DNA from: Dialister sp. CAG:486
GTDB lineage: Bacteria > Bacillota > Negativicutes > Veillonellales > Dialisteraceae
Assembly: GCA_000434475.1 (NCBI GenBank)
Contig: FR879607.1
Coordinates: forward strand, 1-24,263
Length of the DNA stretch: 24,263 nucleotides
Direction: 5' to 3'
Under the pieces are notes generated by a model. It searched no databases and had not been told where the DNA came from. It saw only the letters and a program-made list of their open reading frames with translations. Below, piece after piece: positions 1-7,410 of the stretch; positions within the stretch are counted from its first letter, which is position 1, and each line of letters begins with the position of its first letter. Position numbers and translations under genes: made by a program.

Positions 1-43
1 ATGAATCCTCATTTCTTCACAGCTCCTTTTTTATTGCTTTCTA

Positions 44-1942
44 TCAGCCGACAATGTTCAGCGCATAGACAGCGTATTCTTTTTCCAGTGCTTCGGACTT
101 CTTGGAGAGTTCGATCTGGAGATCAGAAGCGGTGTCATAGTCTTTGGCTTCCAGGGCTTCTTTGAGCTTGGTCGCGATAGACTTGCTGGCTTTGGTATCT
201 TTGATGAGTTCATATTTCTTTGCTGCAATAGATTCCCAACGTTCTTCATCGAGTTCATCTTCGCTGGAAAGCTTCTTGAAGCTCTTGACGAGTGCTTCTG
301 TAGCCGGGATGATGCGGTCAACGAGTTCATTTTCCCAGCGGTATTCGATGGAATCAAGAAAGGAGTCTACAATGACCTGATTTAAGCTGTCGCCGGCGGT
401 GATGACAGCGACTTTGTCTTTGTTTGCCTTCATGGTCTTGATATTTTCCCATACGGTTGCCGGCGGCTTGCCGAAAGCAGCATCACGTTCTTCCTGGGTG
501 AAGTCTTCGAATACGTTGTCTTCGCAGCGATAGGCACGACCTGCTTCGAGATAGTCAGCAGCTTCGCCCGGTTTCTTGGAGAGTTCTGCGAGGAGGTCTG
601 CCGGTGCTTTGCCGGAGGTGATCGCATAGGTAATGCCATCCAGTGCGGTCAGGAAGAGGCAGGAGGCAGCGAGATAGGTATTGGTGAACGGGTTTGGTGC
701 GCGCAGTTCAAAGCGGGTGGCTTTCGGGCTTTCGATGTCGCGGACCAGACCGATCAGGATGGTTCTGTTACGGGACGGTACTTCCGGATTGTGGCCAAGG
801 GAGGTGACGATGCAGACCGGTGCTTCGAAGCCCGGTCTCAGACGGTTGAAGGCATCGGTGGTGGAGGAGACGAATGGATTCGTTGCTTCGTAGTTCTTCA
901 GGATACCCATGATGAAGCCATAGCCGATGGTGGAGAGGAAGTCGGCTTTCATATCGCTCGGTGCCAGAAGATTGATGGTCTTGCCATTCTTCAGAGATGC
1001 ACAGATGCCGACATGGGTATGTTCGCCGGAGCCGGCAACGCCGATGATCGGTTTTGCCTGGAAGGAAACATCGAGGCCGTATTTGCGGAAGACTTCACGG
1101 ATGATGATGCGGGCTTCGAGTTCATTGTCAGCCGCCTGCAGCGGATTCATCGAGAAGAGCCAGTCAAGTTCGAGCTGTTCGCAGACATCGACGGTATGTC
1201 CCAGATCGTCGACCTTCGGTTTAATACCGCCGACTTCTTTATGCCCCATTTCTACATGCATGCCGCGAGCATCCAGTTCTTCGATGGCTTCTTCCATCGC
1301 AGTTCTGACGTTGCCGCGCATTCTCTGCCAGTACTGTTCCTGCAGTCTCTGAGAAATGGACAGGTGCTGTACCGTTTCTGTTTCGCTCGGTGTCTTGACC
1401 CAGAATTCCAGTTCCGTGCCGATGGTGAATTTGATATCCTCGATCTCATCGACCGGCAGATCTTCCATGCCTTTGACCGGCTTGCCGCTTGCCAGGAGGC
1501 CTTTCAGCTTCTCAGCAACGAAAGCGCAGGATTCTTTCAGGATAGAACGGGAGTCAATGAATTTGCCATTGTGCAGAAGGAAGCATGGGATGCGGAGCGT
1601 GCCGACCGGACGGCCATTGCTGTACAGGTTGTCTTCATTGTAGTCGATGTACCAGTTTACGCTGGCATCTGCGACCATGTCGACGCGGGCATCATTCAGT
1701 GTGGCGATGTTCATCAGAACGACAGAGGAGCCGTCGGTCTGTACGGCTGTGCCGGCGAAGAAATCATCGTAGTTTTTCAGGAACAGTTCGATCGGCACCT
1801 TTTCGTCGGTGTCATTGCCGGCCAGATCGATGCCGACCAGAGAAACGAAGCGGATTTCCGGATGGGTCTTGAGGAGTCCCAGGACGCCTTCTTTGCCAAA
1901 TTCACCGGACGGGATGTAGTACAGTAAGTCGTTGTTGATCAT
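44..1942 (-). CDS. glnA: glutamine synthetase, intact long GSI-like copy
   Basis: ATP-dependent glutamine synthetase, which makes glutamine from glutamate and ammonia in the cytoplasm. The 632-residue product has a GSI-type N-terminal beta-grasp region (about 30-135, with QTDGSS near 68-73). The catalytic domain shows GTELEF (175-180), HKEVGG (234-239), GSGEHTH (304-310), RLRPGFEAPV (367-376), SRNR (390-393) and FELRAPNP (411-418). These correspond to the metal, ammonia, ATP and glutamate sites of GS. After about residue 440 there is a long charged helical tail of about 190 residues, so the protein is much longer than the usual 440-470 residue GSI. I see no adenylylation-loop tyrosine motif. 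The ATG is preceded by AGGAGG (complement of 1951-1956). The subtype (long GSI or GSIII-like) is uncertain; the enzyme activity is not. It lies downstream of a very similar but frameshifted paralogue. Confidence 0.93.
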   Translation of the reverse strand: MINNDLLYYIPSGEFGKEGVLGLLKTHPEIRFVSLVGIDLAGNDTDEKVPIELFLKNYDDFFAGTAVQTDGSSVVLMNIATLNDARVDMVADASVNWYIDYNEDNLYSNGRPVGTLRIPCFLLHNGKFIDSRSILKESCAFVAEKLKGLLASGKPVKGMEDLPVDEIEDIKFTIGTELEFWVKTPSETETVQHLSISQRLQEQYWQRMRGNVRTAMEEAIEELDARGMHVEMGHKEVGGIKPKVDDLGHTVDVCEQLELDWLFSMNPLQAADNELEARIIIREVFRKYGLDVSFQAKPIIGVAGSGEHTHVGICASLKNGKTINLLAPSDMKADFLSTIGYGFIMGILKNYEATNPFVSSTTDAFNRLRPGFEAPVCIVTSLGHNPEVPSRNRTILIGLVRDIESPKATRFELRAPNPFTNTYLAASCLFLTALDGITYAITSGKAPADLLAELSKKPGEAADYLEAGRAYRCEDNVFEDFTQEERDAAFGKPPATVWENIKTMKANKDKVAVITAGDSLNQVIVDSFLDSIEYRWENELVDRIIPATEALVKSFKKLSSEDELDEERWESIAAKKYELIKDTKASKSIATKLKEALEAKDYDTASDLQIELSKKSEALEKEYAVYALNIVG

Positions 1943-2013
1943 TTTGAATTCCTCCTGCTTGATAATCGTGGATTGTTGGTCTTTGATTGCTGTTTGCCTA
2001 TGGGTGAGGTTCG

Positions 2014-2048
2014 CTGATTCCTAACCTCCAACCCCTAATCTCTGGATT
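2014..2048. repeat. heptamer array in the leader of the intact glutamine synthetase
   Basis: Five consecutive 7-bp units of the CTAATCT / CTGATTC type, in strict 7-bp register. They lie between the structured leader and the ribosome binding site of the downstream gene. This is one of the few arrays here that sits on the 5' side of a gene. Confidence 0.75.
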
Positions 2049-2051
2049 CTT

Positions 2052-2150
2052 TTACACAGCTGGCGAAACCCCAGCGTGGAGTAGCAGTACTCCATTTTCC
2101 ATAAACGTCTCATCCAGGTTGTCCCCCCTATTTGAGCTTGCCTGCAAAAT
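2052..2150 (-). promoter_or_regulatory. structured leader of glnA with a possible 16-codon upstream ORF
   Basis: On the minus strand, just after a hairpin with a U-rich tail, lie two small adjacent stem-loops: one at 2094-2077 (stem TGGAGT, hexaloop ACTGCT) and one at 2075-2059 (stem GCTGG/CCAGC). The stretch also reads as a short ORF from ATG at 2102 to TAA at 2052, encoding MENGVLLLHAGVSPAV. It has only a weak upstream purine stretch, so translation is uncertain. An antiterminated leader, a leader peptide or an unclassified RNA motif are all possible. I do not recognise a known riboswitch. Confidence 0.35.
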
Positions 2151-2154
2151 AAAA

Positions 2155-2190
2155 ATGACCTACTCTCTGGGTATCCAGAGAATAGGTCAT
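2155..2190 (-). terminator. hairpin terminator or attenuator upstream of glnA
   Basis: A 16-bp stem (ATGACCTA... / ...TAGGTCAT) with one G-U pair on the minus-strand RNA and a 4-nt loop ATAC, followed by TTTTTATTTT. It lies between the two synthetase genes. It could end the upstream transcript or work as an attenuator in the leader of the downstream gene. Confidence 0.8.
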
Positions 2191-2214
2191 CTTCGGCCAG
2201 ATGAATGTATAGTT

Positions 2215-2258
2215 GGTTAGTAGTGACTGGTAGCTAGGGATTAGTGGCTAGGGATTAG
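2215..2258. repeat. heptamer array downstream of the broken glutamine synthetase
   Basis: Six 7-bp units in perfect register, reading AGGGATT, AGTGGCT and AGTGACT-type words on the plus strand. The array is about 40 bp past the stop codon of the upstream gene. The gap to that stop (2259-2298) holds nothing I recognise. Confidence 0.85.
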
Positions 2259-2298
2259 AAATTTCATTTTCCCCTCGCCCTGATGCACCAGCATTTCT

Positions 2299-4232
2299 CT
2301 AGTCCAGAATATTCAGCGCATAGACGCGATATTCTTTTTCCAGTGCTTCTGCTTTCTTTGCCATTTCCACCTGCAGCGTGGAAGCGGTATCGAAGTCATT
2401 CGCCTCGAGAGCTTCCTTCAGGCGGGTGCAGAGGCATTTCTCATCCTCTGTATCCTTAGCGAGCTCGATGCGCTTCGCCTTGATGGATTTCCAGCGCTTT
2501 TCATCGATCTTATCGTCGTTATCGAGCTTCTTATATCCTCTGACAGCCAGTTCGGTGCCTGGAATGATCCGATCGATCAGCTCATTCTTCCAGCGGTAAA
2601 GGATGGATGCGACAAAGGAGTCTACAATCTGTTCAGAGATCGCACCGCTCTTGGTGAGCGCAGCGACTTTGTCCGGATTGGCTTTCATGATCTTGACATT
2701 GTCCCAGACGGTAGCCGGCGGCTTGCCGAAGACAGCATCGCGTTCTTCCTGCGTATAGTCTTCGAATACGTTGTCTTCGCAGCGATATTCTCTATCCTTG
2801 TCAAGGTATCCGGCTTCTTCTCCGGCTTTCTTAGAAAGCTCGGCGAGAAGTTCTTCCGGGCCTTTTCCGGAAGCAAGCGCATACTCGATGCCATCCAAAG
2901 CGGTCAGGTACAGGCAGGAAACGCAGAGATAGGTATTGGTAAACGGGTTCGGCGCACGGAGTTCGAAGCGGGTGGCTTTCGGATTTCCGATATCACGGAT
3001 GAGCCCGATCAGGATGGATCTGTTTCGAGACGGCAGCTCCGGCTTATGTCCCAGAGAGGTGACGATGCAGACCGGCGCTTCGAAGCCAGGCTTCAGGCGG
3101 TTGAAAGCATCGGTGGTCGAGGAAACAAATGGATTCGTTGCTTCGTAGTTGTTGAGGATGCCCATGATGAAGCCATAGCCGATGGTGGAGAGGAAATCCG
3201 CCTGCATATCCTCCGGCGCCAGAAGATTGATGGTCTTGCCATTTTTAAGAAGAGCAGCAAAGCCGACATGGGTGTGTTCCCCGGAGCCGGCGACGCCGAT
3301 GATCGGTTTCGCACGGAAGGAGACATCGAGCCCGTTTCTGCGGAATACTTCACGAACCACGATGCGGGCTTCCAGTTCATTATCTGCCGCCTGCAGCGGA
3401 TTTGTCGAGAAGAGCCAGTCGAGCTCAAGCTGTTCGCAGACATCGAAGATATGACCATCATCATCGATCTTAGGTTTGATCCCGCCGACTTCTTTATGTC
3501 CCATCTCTACATGCATGCCGCGGGCATCGAGTTCTTCGATCGCCTGTTCCATAGCGGTACGGACATTGCCGCGCATGCGCTGCCAGTACTGCTCCTGCAG
3601 GCGCTGGGAAATGGAAAGATGCTGTACGGTCTCCTTCTCGCTCGGTGTCTTCACCCAGAATTCCAGCTCTGTGCCGGTGGTGAATACGATGTCCTGGATC
3701 TCAGAGAATGGGAAATTTTCCATCCCCTTGACCTGTGCACCGACTAGAAGTTTTCTGAGACGGTCAGCGACATATTCACAGGACTGCTTCAGAATGGAAC
3801 GGGAATCAATGAATTTGCCATTGTGGATGAGGAAGCTCGGGATACGAAGCGTGCCGATCGGAAGACCGGGAAGCTCGGGATACGAAGCGTGCCGGTCGGA
3901 AGACCGGTTTCTTCATCCACGTTATCATCATTATAGTCTACGTACCAATTCACGGTGCTGTCGGCGACCATATCGACGCGGGCATCGTTCAGTGTGGCGA
4001 TATTCATAAACACGACAGAAGAACCATCTGTCTGGACAGCTTTGCCAGCGAAGAAATCTTCGTAGTCCTTCATGAAGATCTCGATCGGGATGCGTTCATC
4101 TGTATCATTGCCTGCAAGATCGATTCCGACCAGAGAGACGAACCGAATTTCCGGATGCTGTGCCAGTAAAGAAAGTACCCCTTCTTTGCCATACTGTCCA
4201 GCAGGGATGCAGTACAATAAGTTTTTGTTCAT
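2299..4232 (-). pseudogene. glnA: second glutamine synthetase, frameshifted by a 38-bp tandem duplication
   Basis: Paralogue of the neighbouring synthetase, with the same motifs (GTELEF, HKEVGG, GSGEHTH, RLKPGFEAPV, SRNR, FELRAPNP) and the same helical tail. Translation starts at ATG 4232, with AGGAGG five bases upstream. A longer in-frame start at 4268 lacks such a site. Reading stays in frame to about 3870 and then shifts, because the stretch encoding GLPxGTLRIPSF is present twice in tandem (38 bp each). The span is 1934 nt; minus 38 it is 1896 nt, exactly 632 codons including the stop, against 633 in the intact paralogue. The rest of the catalytic domain continues open in the shifted frame to 2299. 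The reading could be a true pseudogene, a reversible duplication or an assembly artefact. There is no other damage, so the lesion is recent or not fixed. Its own promoter and leader hairpin are intact. Confidence 0.9.
3831..3907. repeat. 38-bp direct tandem duplication causing the frameshift
   Basis: Two adjacent copies, 3832-3869 and 3870-3907, match at offset 38 with one difference (A at 3857, G at 3895). In protein terms the copies read GLPIGTLRIP and GLPTGTLRIP. The paralogue has a single GRPVGTLRIP at this place. A length of 38 is not a multiple of three, which explains the broken frame. Confidence 0.95.
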
Positions 4233-4306
4233 TTGAGTCCTCCTATAGACTTTCTTGAATTCCACCATTTTTTAGATTGAAAATAAGCTATATGAATCAA
4301 TAGAAA

Positions 4307-4334
4307 ATGACCCATCCCGGTAGGAATGAGTCAT
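4307..4334 (-). terminator. leader hairpin upstream of the second glutamine synthetase
   Basis: On the minus strand a 12-bp stem (ATGACTCATTCC / GGGATGGGTCAT, two G-U pairs) with loop TACC, followed by TTTTC. It lies downstream of the -35/-10 promoter at 4365-4393 and upstream of the start codon, so it is inside this gene's transcript. It may also stop read-through from rpsU-yqeY. Both ends of the stem resemble the hairpin before the other synthetase (GATGAC... and ...GGTCATTTT). Confidence 0.7.
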
Positions 4335-4364
4335 CTTTGACGCAGCATATGAACTTATGGATTA

Positions 4365-4393
4365 AGAATACACCACGCTTCTTACTTTGTCAA
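4365..4393 (-). promoter_or_regulatory. sigma-70 type promoter of the second glutamine synthetase
   Basis: TTGACA (complement of 4388-4393), a 17-bp spacer, then TATTCT (complement of 4365-4370). The predicted start of transcription is near 4358, which gives a leader of about 125 nt containing the hairpin at 4307-4334. Confidence 0.8.
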
Positions 4394-4402
4394 ACCTTTC
4401 GC

Positions 4403-4852
4403 CTAAGCAAGCAGTTTGCGGACGATCTGATTGATCAGCTTTCCGTCTGCCTGTCCTTTAAGCTTCGCCATGACAGCTTTCATCACAGAGCCCATGTTTT
4501 TCTGCCCAGGATCCATGGCATCGACGATTTCCTTGACTGCTACTTCGACGGCTTCCGGAGTCATTTCTGCCGGCAGGTATTTCTCAAGTACATCGATCTC
4601 CGCTTTGGTCTGTTCAACCAGGTCTTCTCTTCCGGAACTCTCGATCTCAGACAGAGTTTCTTTCCTCTGCTTCACTTCTTTCCGGAGAACCGCAAGAACC
4701 TGATCATCATTGAAGTCCGCGTGTCCGTTGTCGATTTCAGCCTGTCTGATGTGAGCACGAGCCATGCGGATCGTGTTCAGAGCAAGCTTTCCTTCTTCTT
4801 TCGCTTTCATAGCTGCTTTCATGTCAGCCATGAGCTGTTCTTTGATTGACAA
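4403..4852 (-). CDS. yqeY: YqeY/GatB-like domain protein
   Basis: A 149-residue protein of the YqeY family, related to the C-terminal tRNA-binding domain of amidotransferase subunit GatB. The cellular role is poorly defined. The product begins MSIKEQLMADMKAAMKAKEE and has the family's EKYLPAEMT and GSVMKAVMAKLKGQADGK stretches. The length is typical for the family. The start is a TTG at 4852 preceded by AAGGTGA. An internal ATG at codon 8 would remove residues that the family normally has. It follows rpsU by 21 bp, a common pairing in Firmicutes, so the two are probably co-transcribed. Confidence 0.9.
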   Translation of the reverse strand: MSIKEQLMADMKAAMKAKEEGKLALNTIRMARAHIRQAEIDNGHADFNDDQVLAVLRKEVKQRKETLSEIESSGREDLVEQTKAEIDVLEKYLPAEMTPEAVEVAVKEIVDAMDPGQKNMGSVMKAVMAKLKGQADGKLINQIVRKLLA

Positions 4853-4873
4853 AACTAATCACCTTACAACCTA

Positions 4874-5050
4874 TTATTTAAACTTACGTTTTCTAGCGGC
4901 TTCAGATTTCAGTTTACGTCTTACGCTGGGCTTTTCATAATGTTCACGTTTTCTTACTTCAGAAAGAACCCCGGCTTTTTGGCAGGAACGTTTAAATCTG
5001 CGAAGAGCACTTTCAAGAGTTTCGCCCTTTTGAACTTTGATTTCAGACAT
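4874..5050 (-). CDS. rpsU: 30S ribosomal protein bS21
   Basis: A 58-residue, very basic protein starting [20 protein letters not shown] and ending [14 protein letters not shown], the normal length and composition of bS21. The protein joins the small-subunit platform and helps initiation. The ATG at 5050 follows a purine-rich GGGAGGGAGGG ribosome binding site (complement of 5057-5068). A good promoter lies 50 bp upstream. It heads the rpsU-yqeY pair. Confidence 0.96.
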   Translation of the reverse strand: MSEIKVQKGETLESALRRFKRSCQKAGVLSEVRKREHYEKPSVRRKLKSEAARKRKFK

Positions 5051-5102
5051 CTATATCCCTCCCTCCCAATAAGACTGATGGGGTGCTATTGCACACTTAA
5101 TT

Positions 5103-5131
5103 AGTATAAAGTACAAGTGGCATTCTGTCAA
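5103..5131 (-). promoter_or_regulatory. promoter of rpsU-yqeY
   Basis: TTGACA (complement of 5126-5131), a 17-bp spacer and TATACT (complement of 5103-5108). It sits directly beside, but is not overlapped by, a heptamer array at 5149. Confidence 0.85.
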
Positions 5132-5148
5132 TCTGTTTTATGAAAAAA

Positions 5149-5171
5149 GTGACTAGGGATTAGGGACTAGG
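5149..5171. repeat. heptamer array between the HIT gene and rpsU
   Basis: Three 7-bp units (GTGACTA, GGGATTA, GGGACTA) in register, immediately upstream of the rpsU promoter. Confidence 0.75.
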
Positions 5172-5197
5172 AGGCATCTGACTTCTATCCTCCAGCC

Positions 5198-5310
5198 TTC
5201 GGGCATCGCCCCGTTTCGTCATCCTGAGCGGCGAGAAACGTCGTATGTGAGATAACGAATGCCAGAACAGCTGCGACCTGAGCCGAAGGATCTCGGCAAA
5301 GCCGCCACCT
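5198..5310. repeat. module B interrupted by a GTCATCC-type element
   Basis: Left and right parts of module B (5198-5212, TTCGGGCATCGCCCC, and 5295-5310, GGCAAAGCCGCCACC) are separated by about 82 bp that starts GTTTCGTCATCCTGAGCGG and ends CCGAAGGATCTC. In the uninterrupted copy at 5936-5979 the two parts are only about a dozen bases apart. This looks like one repeat nested in another. Confidence 0.7.
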
Positions 5311-5311
5311 T

Positions 5312-5346
5312 CATTCCTAATACCTAATTCCTCATTCCTCATTATT
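5312..5346. repeat. heptamer array running into the HIT gene stop codon
   Basis: Five 7-bp units of the AATTCCT / CATTCCT type. The last unit (5340-5346) contains the TAA stop codon of the HIT gene at 5342-5344. Confidence 0.9.
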
Positions 5347-5695
5347 TTTCAGGGAATGGCGGCCAGCCCATTTCTTTGCCGCCGATGATGTGAGCGTGGA
5401 AATGGAAGACAGACTGTCCTGCTTTTTCGCCCGTATTCATGACGAGGCGGAAGCCATTTTCTTTCAGACCGGCTTCTTCCGCGATCTTCTTCACGACAAG
5501 GAAGAAGTCGGAGAAGTTTTTGTTGTACTCTTCGTCGAAAGCCAGAATGTTGTCGACATGTTTTTTAGGAATGACAAGGATATGGACCGGTGCGCAGGGC
5601 TCGATATCCTTGAATGCAAACCAGTTGTCATCTTCGTAAACTTTGGTGCTCGGGATTTCGCCGGCAGCGATCTTGCAGAAAATGCAGTCAGACAT
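5342..5695 (-). CDS. hinT: HIT family nucleotide hydrolase (HinT-like)
   Basis: A 117-residue histidine-triad protein that probably hydrolyses purine nucleoside phosphoramidates, with the exact substrate unknown. The N-terminal CIFCKI (residues 4-9) is the zinc-type CxxC found in many HinT proteins. The signature HFHAHIIGG near residues 98-106 carries the triad and catalytic histidine. Length matches the family. ATG 5695 follows TAAGGAGG at good spacing. The stop codon lies in a heptamer array, and the last residues PFPEK are normal for the family. It appears to stand alone, between mtaB and rpsU. Confidence 0.94.
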   Translation of the reverse strand: MSDCIFCKIAAGEIPSTKVYEDDNWFAFKDIEPCAPVHILVIPKKHVDNILAFDEEYNKNFSDFFLVVKKIAEEAGLKENGFRLVMNTGEKAGQSVFHFHAHIIGGKEMGWPPFPEK

Positions 5696-5762
5696 GGTGA
5701 TTCCTCCTTAAATAACTAACAAAGGGTTTCGCAGGTTCTATAGGTTCAGAGGTTCAACGGGG

Positions 5763-5979
5763 GTGGTGCGGCGCAAAAAACAATGAAGCGCCGCAGAATT
5801 ATGATAGCGCTACGCGCCGTCATCATTGGAATCATAGCCTGCAGACCTTCCTTACAGAACGGTCAGTGTGCTAAATTCAGAAGTCAGACGTCTGAAGTCT
5901 GATGTCTCCCAGTCGCTAATCACCTACAAGCTATTTTCGGGCATCGCCCCATATATATTCGCGGCGAAGCCGCCACCTT
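5763..5979. repeat. mosaic of module C, heptamer array and module B
   Basis: This is most of the 303-bp gap between the HIT gene and mtaB. It holds a diverged module C (5763-5873: GTGGTGCGGCGC, then GCGCCGC, then GATAGCGC), a seven-unit heptamer array (5881-5929, AAGTCAG and CCAGTCG types) and an intact module B (5936-5979, TTCGGGCATCGCCCC through GCGGCGAAGCCGCCACC). Between 5732 and 5762 are three GGTTCA words at irregular spacing. I see no convincing promoter for the HIT gene here. Confidence 0.8.
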
Positions 5980-6028
5980 CATTCCTAATTCCTAATTTCT
6001 AATTTCTAATTCCTGATTCCTGATTTTC
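5980..6028. repeat. heptamer array encoding the C-terminus of MtaB
   Basis: Seven 7-bp units of AATTCCT, AATTTCT and GATTCCT type, in unbroken register. Positions 5999-6028 lie inside the mtaB reading frame and encode its final residues (about QESGIRN) and the TAG stop. Confidence 0.9.
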
Positions 6029-7342
6029 AATCTTCCCCACCATTCCTTCTTCGGTGATGGCGGTGATGCGGACCGGGTACATGATGCCCCGCTCTACACC
6101 TTCACTCCGGATGGTGACGCGGATGTATTCATCCGTAAGACCCTCGTACCAGCCGTTCTTAACCTCTTCGGCGAGGACATGGACGACCTTGCCGAGGAAC
6201 TGCTCGCGGTAGTCCTTCGCGATGCCTTTTTCCAGCTCCTGTACGCGATGGACTCGCTCTTTTTTTACCTCATTCGAGACCTGATCCGGATAGGTCGCCG
6301 CCGGCGTACCGGTGCGCTGGGAGTACGGGAATACGTGAATACCGGAGAAGCGGATCTCTTTCAATGTCTCCAGTGTTTCCTTGAAGTTTTCTTCCGTTTC
6401 TCCCGGGAATCCGACGATGAGATCTGTCGTCAGAGCAAGGCCCGGGATCTTATCGCGCAGTTCGGTGATCAGTGCCTTGTACTTAGCAAGGCGGTAATGG
6501 CGGTTCATCCCCTTCAGCACGCTGTCAGAGCCTGACTGGATGGGAAGATGGAGGTGACGGCACACCTTCGGCTCATTCTGGATGATCCGGATCAGCTCTT
6601 CTGAAAGCTCGACGGACTCGATAGAGCCTAAGCGGATGCGGAGAAGCTCCGGAATCTTGACGAGCTCGGAGACAAGGCTGGAAAGGGACGTCCCGTCATG
6701 GAGATCCTTGCCGTAGTTGCCAAGATGGATGCCTGTCAGCACGACTTCACGATAGCCGCGAGCGACGAGTTTCCGGATCTCGGAAACGGCATCCTCCTGC
6801 TTTCTGGACTTCAGCTTGCCTCGCGCATAGGGGATGATGCAGAAGGTGCAGTAATTGTCGCAGCCTTCCTGCACTTTGATGAAGGCGCGGGTCTTGACCT
6901 CTCCTTCCGGGTCGACCTCCATATTTTCGAAATCCTTCACCTTCATGATGTCCACGACTTCGTTCAGCGGCTGCTCCGCCGTTCTCGCTTTCTCCACATA
7001 CTCGACGATATGCGTGCGATTCTGATGGCCGACGATGACATCGACATCCCCCATCTTCTCGAAGACCTCCGGCGCGAGCTGGGCATAGCAGCCGGCGACG
7101 GCAATGATGGCATCCGGATGCGCGCGGCGGATGCGGCGCACCATCTGGCGGGATTTTCTGTCACCGACGCTGGTGACAGAGCAGGTATTGATGACATAGA
7201 CATCCGCGTCATCGCCCTCTGCCGGGCTGTACCCGTTCCGGACGAAAAGGGTACGCATCGCGTCACTGTCATACTGGTTCACCTTGCAGCCAAGTGTGAT
7301 GAAGGACACGGTTTTCTTCTGTGATAATTTTTTCTGTTCCAT
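5999..7342 (-). CDS. mtaB: tRNA (N6-threonylcarbamoyladenosine(37)-C2)-methylthiotransferase MtaB
   Basis: Radical-SAM methylthiotransferase that converts t6A37 to ms2t6A37 in tRNAs reading ANN codons. The 447-residue product has the N-terminal UPF0004 domain with three cluster cysteines (C19 in LGCKVNQYD, C54 in NTCSVTS, C85 in AGCYAQ). The radical-SAM CX3CX2C motif follows in EGCDNYCTFCIIPYARG (C161, C165, C168). A C-terminal TRAM region covers about 375-437. GCKVNQYD separates MtaB from MiaB and RimO. The final residues (about IENQESGIRN) are encoded by a heptamer array and are not part of the family. ATG 7342 has no Shine-Dalgarno sequence; an extended -10 box ends 7 bp upstream, suggesting a leaderless mRNA. 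Confidence 0.94.
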   Translation of the reverse strand: MEQKKLSQKKTVSFITLGCKVNQYDSDAMRTLFVRNGYSPAEGDDADVYVINTCSVTSVGDRKSRQMVRRIRRAHPDAIIAVAGCYAQLAPEVFEKMGDVDVIVGHQNRTHIVEYVEKARTAEQPLNEVVDIMKVKDFENMEVDPEGEVKTRAFIKVQEGCDNYCTFCIIPYARGKLKSRKQEDAVSEIRKLVARGYREVVLTGIHLGNYGKDLHDGTSLSSLVSELVKIPELLRIRLGSIESVELSEELIRIIQNEPKVCRHLHLPIQSGSDSVLKGMNRHYRLAKYKALITELRDKIPGLALTTDLIVGFPGETEENFKETLETLKEIRFSGIHVFPYSQRTGTPAATYPDQVSNEVKKERVHRVQELEKGIAKDYREQFLGKVVHVLAEEVKNGWYEGLTDEYIRVTIRSEGVERGIMYPVRITAITEEGMVGKIENQESGIRN

Positions 7343-7349
7343 GGCTTCT

Positions 7350-7358
7350 ATTATAGCA
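7350..7358 (-). promoter_or_regulatory. extended -10 promoter abutting mtaB
   Basis: The minus strand reads TGCTATAAT, a perfect -10 with the TGn extension. Only AGAAGCC separates it from the ATG, so initiation 7 nt downstream would fall at or beside the start codon. No good -35 is visible at 17 bp; that position lies in the terminator hairpin. Confidence 0.7.
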
Positions 7359-7368
7359 TAGGAAAATC

Positions 7369-7403
7369 AAAAAGAGCACCCGACTTTCGTCGGTGCTCTT
7401 TTT
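7369..7403. terminator. bidirectional rho-independent terminator after gpsA
   Basis: AAAAAGAGCACC ... GGTGCTCTTTTT hairpin with a single bulged C and a TTTC/GAAA loop, with a U-tract on either strand. On the minus strand it would end the der-plsY-gpsA transcript before mtaB. Confidence 0.88.
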
Positions 7404-7410
7404 GGGGGAA

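Noticed and set aside
791..1927. Long open frame (378 codons) on the plus strand.
   Set aside because: It is antisense to the intact glutamine synthetase, which has all active-site motifs, and the frame has no recognisable domain or ribosome binding site.
2059..2094. Two adjacent stem-loops read as a full ANTAR target motif.
   Set aside because: Only the first loop (ACTGCT) has A1 and G4. The second loop is 7 nt (GGTTTCG) and does not fit, so I list a structured leader only.
5149..5171. TTAGGG-like words taken as telomere-type repeats.
   Set aside because: The period is 7, not 6, the units are degenerate and the arrays are internal and dispersed, so a telomeric role is not supported.
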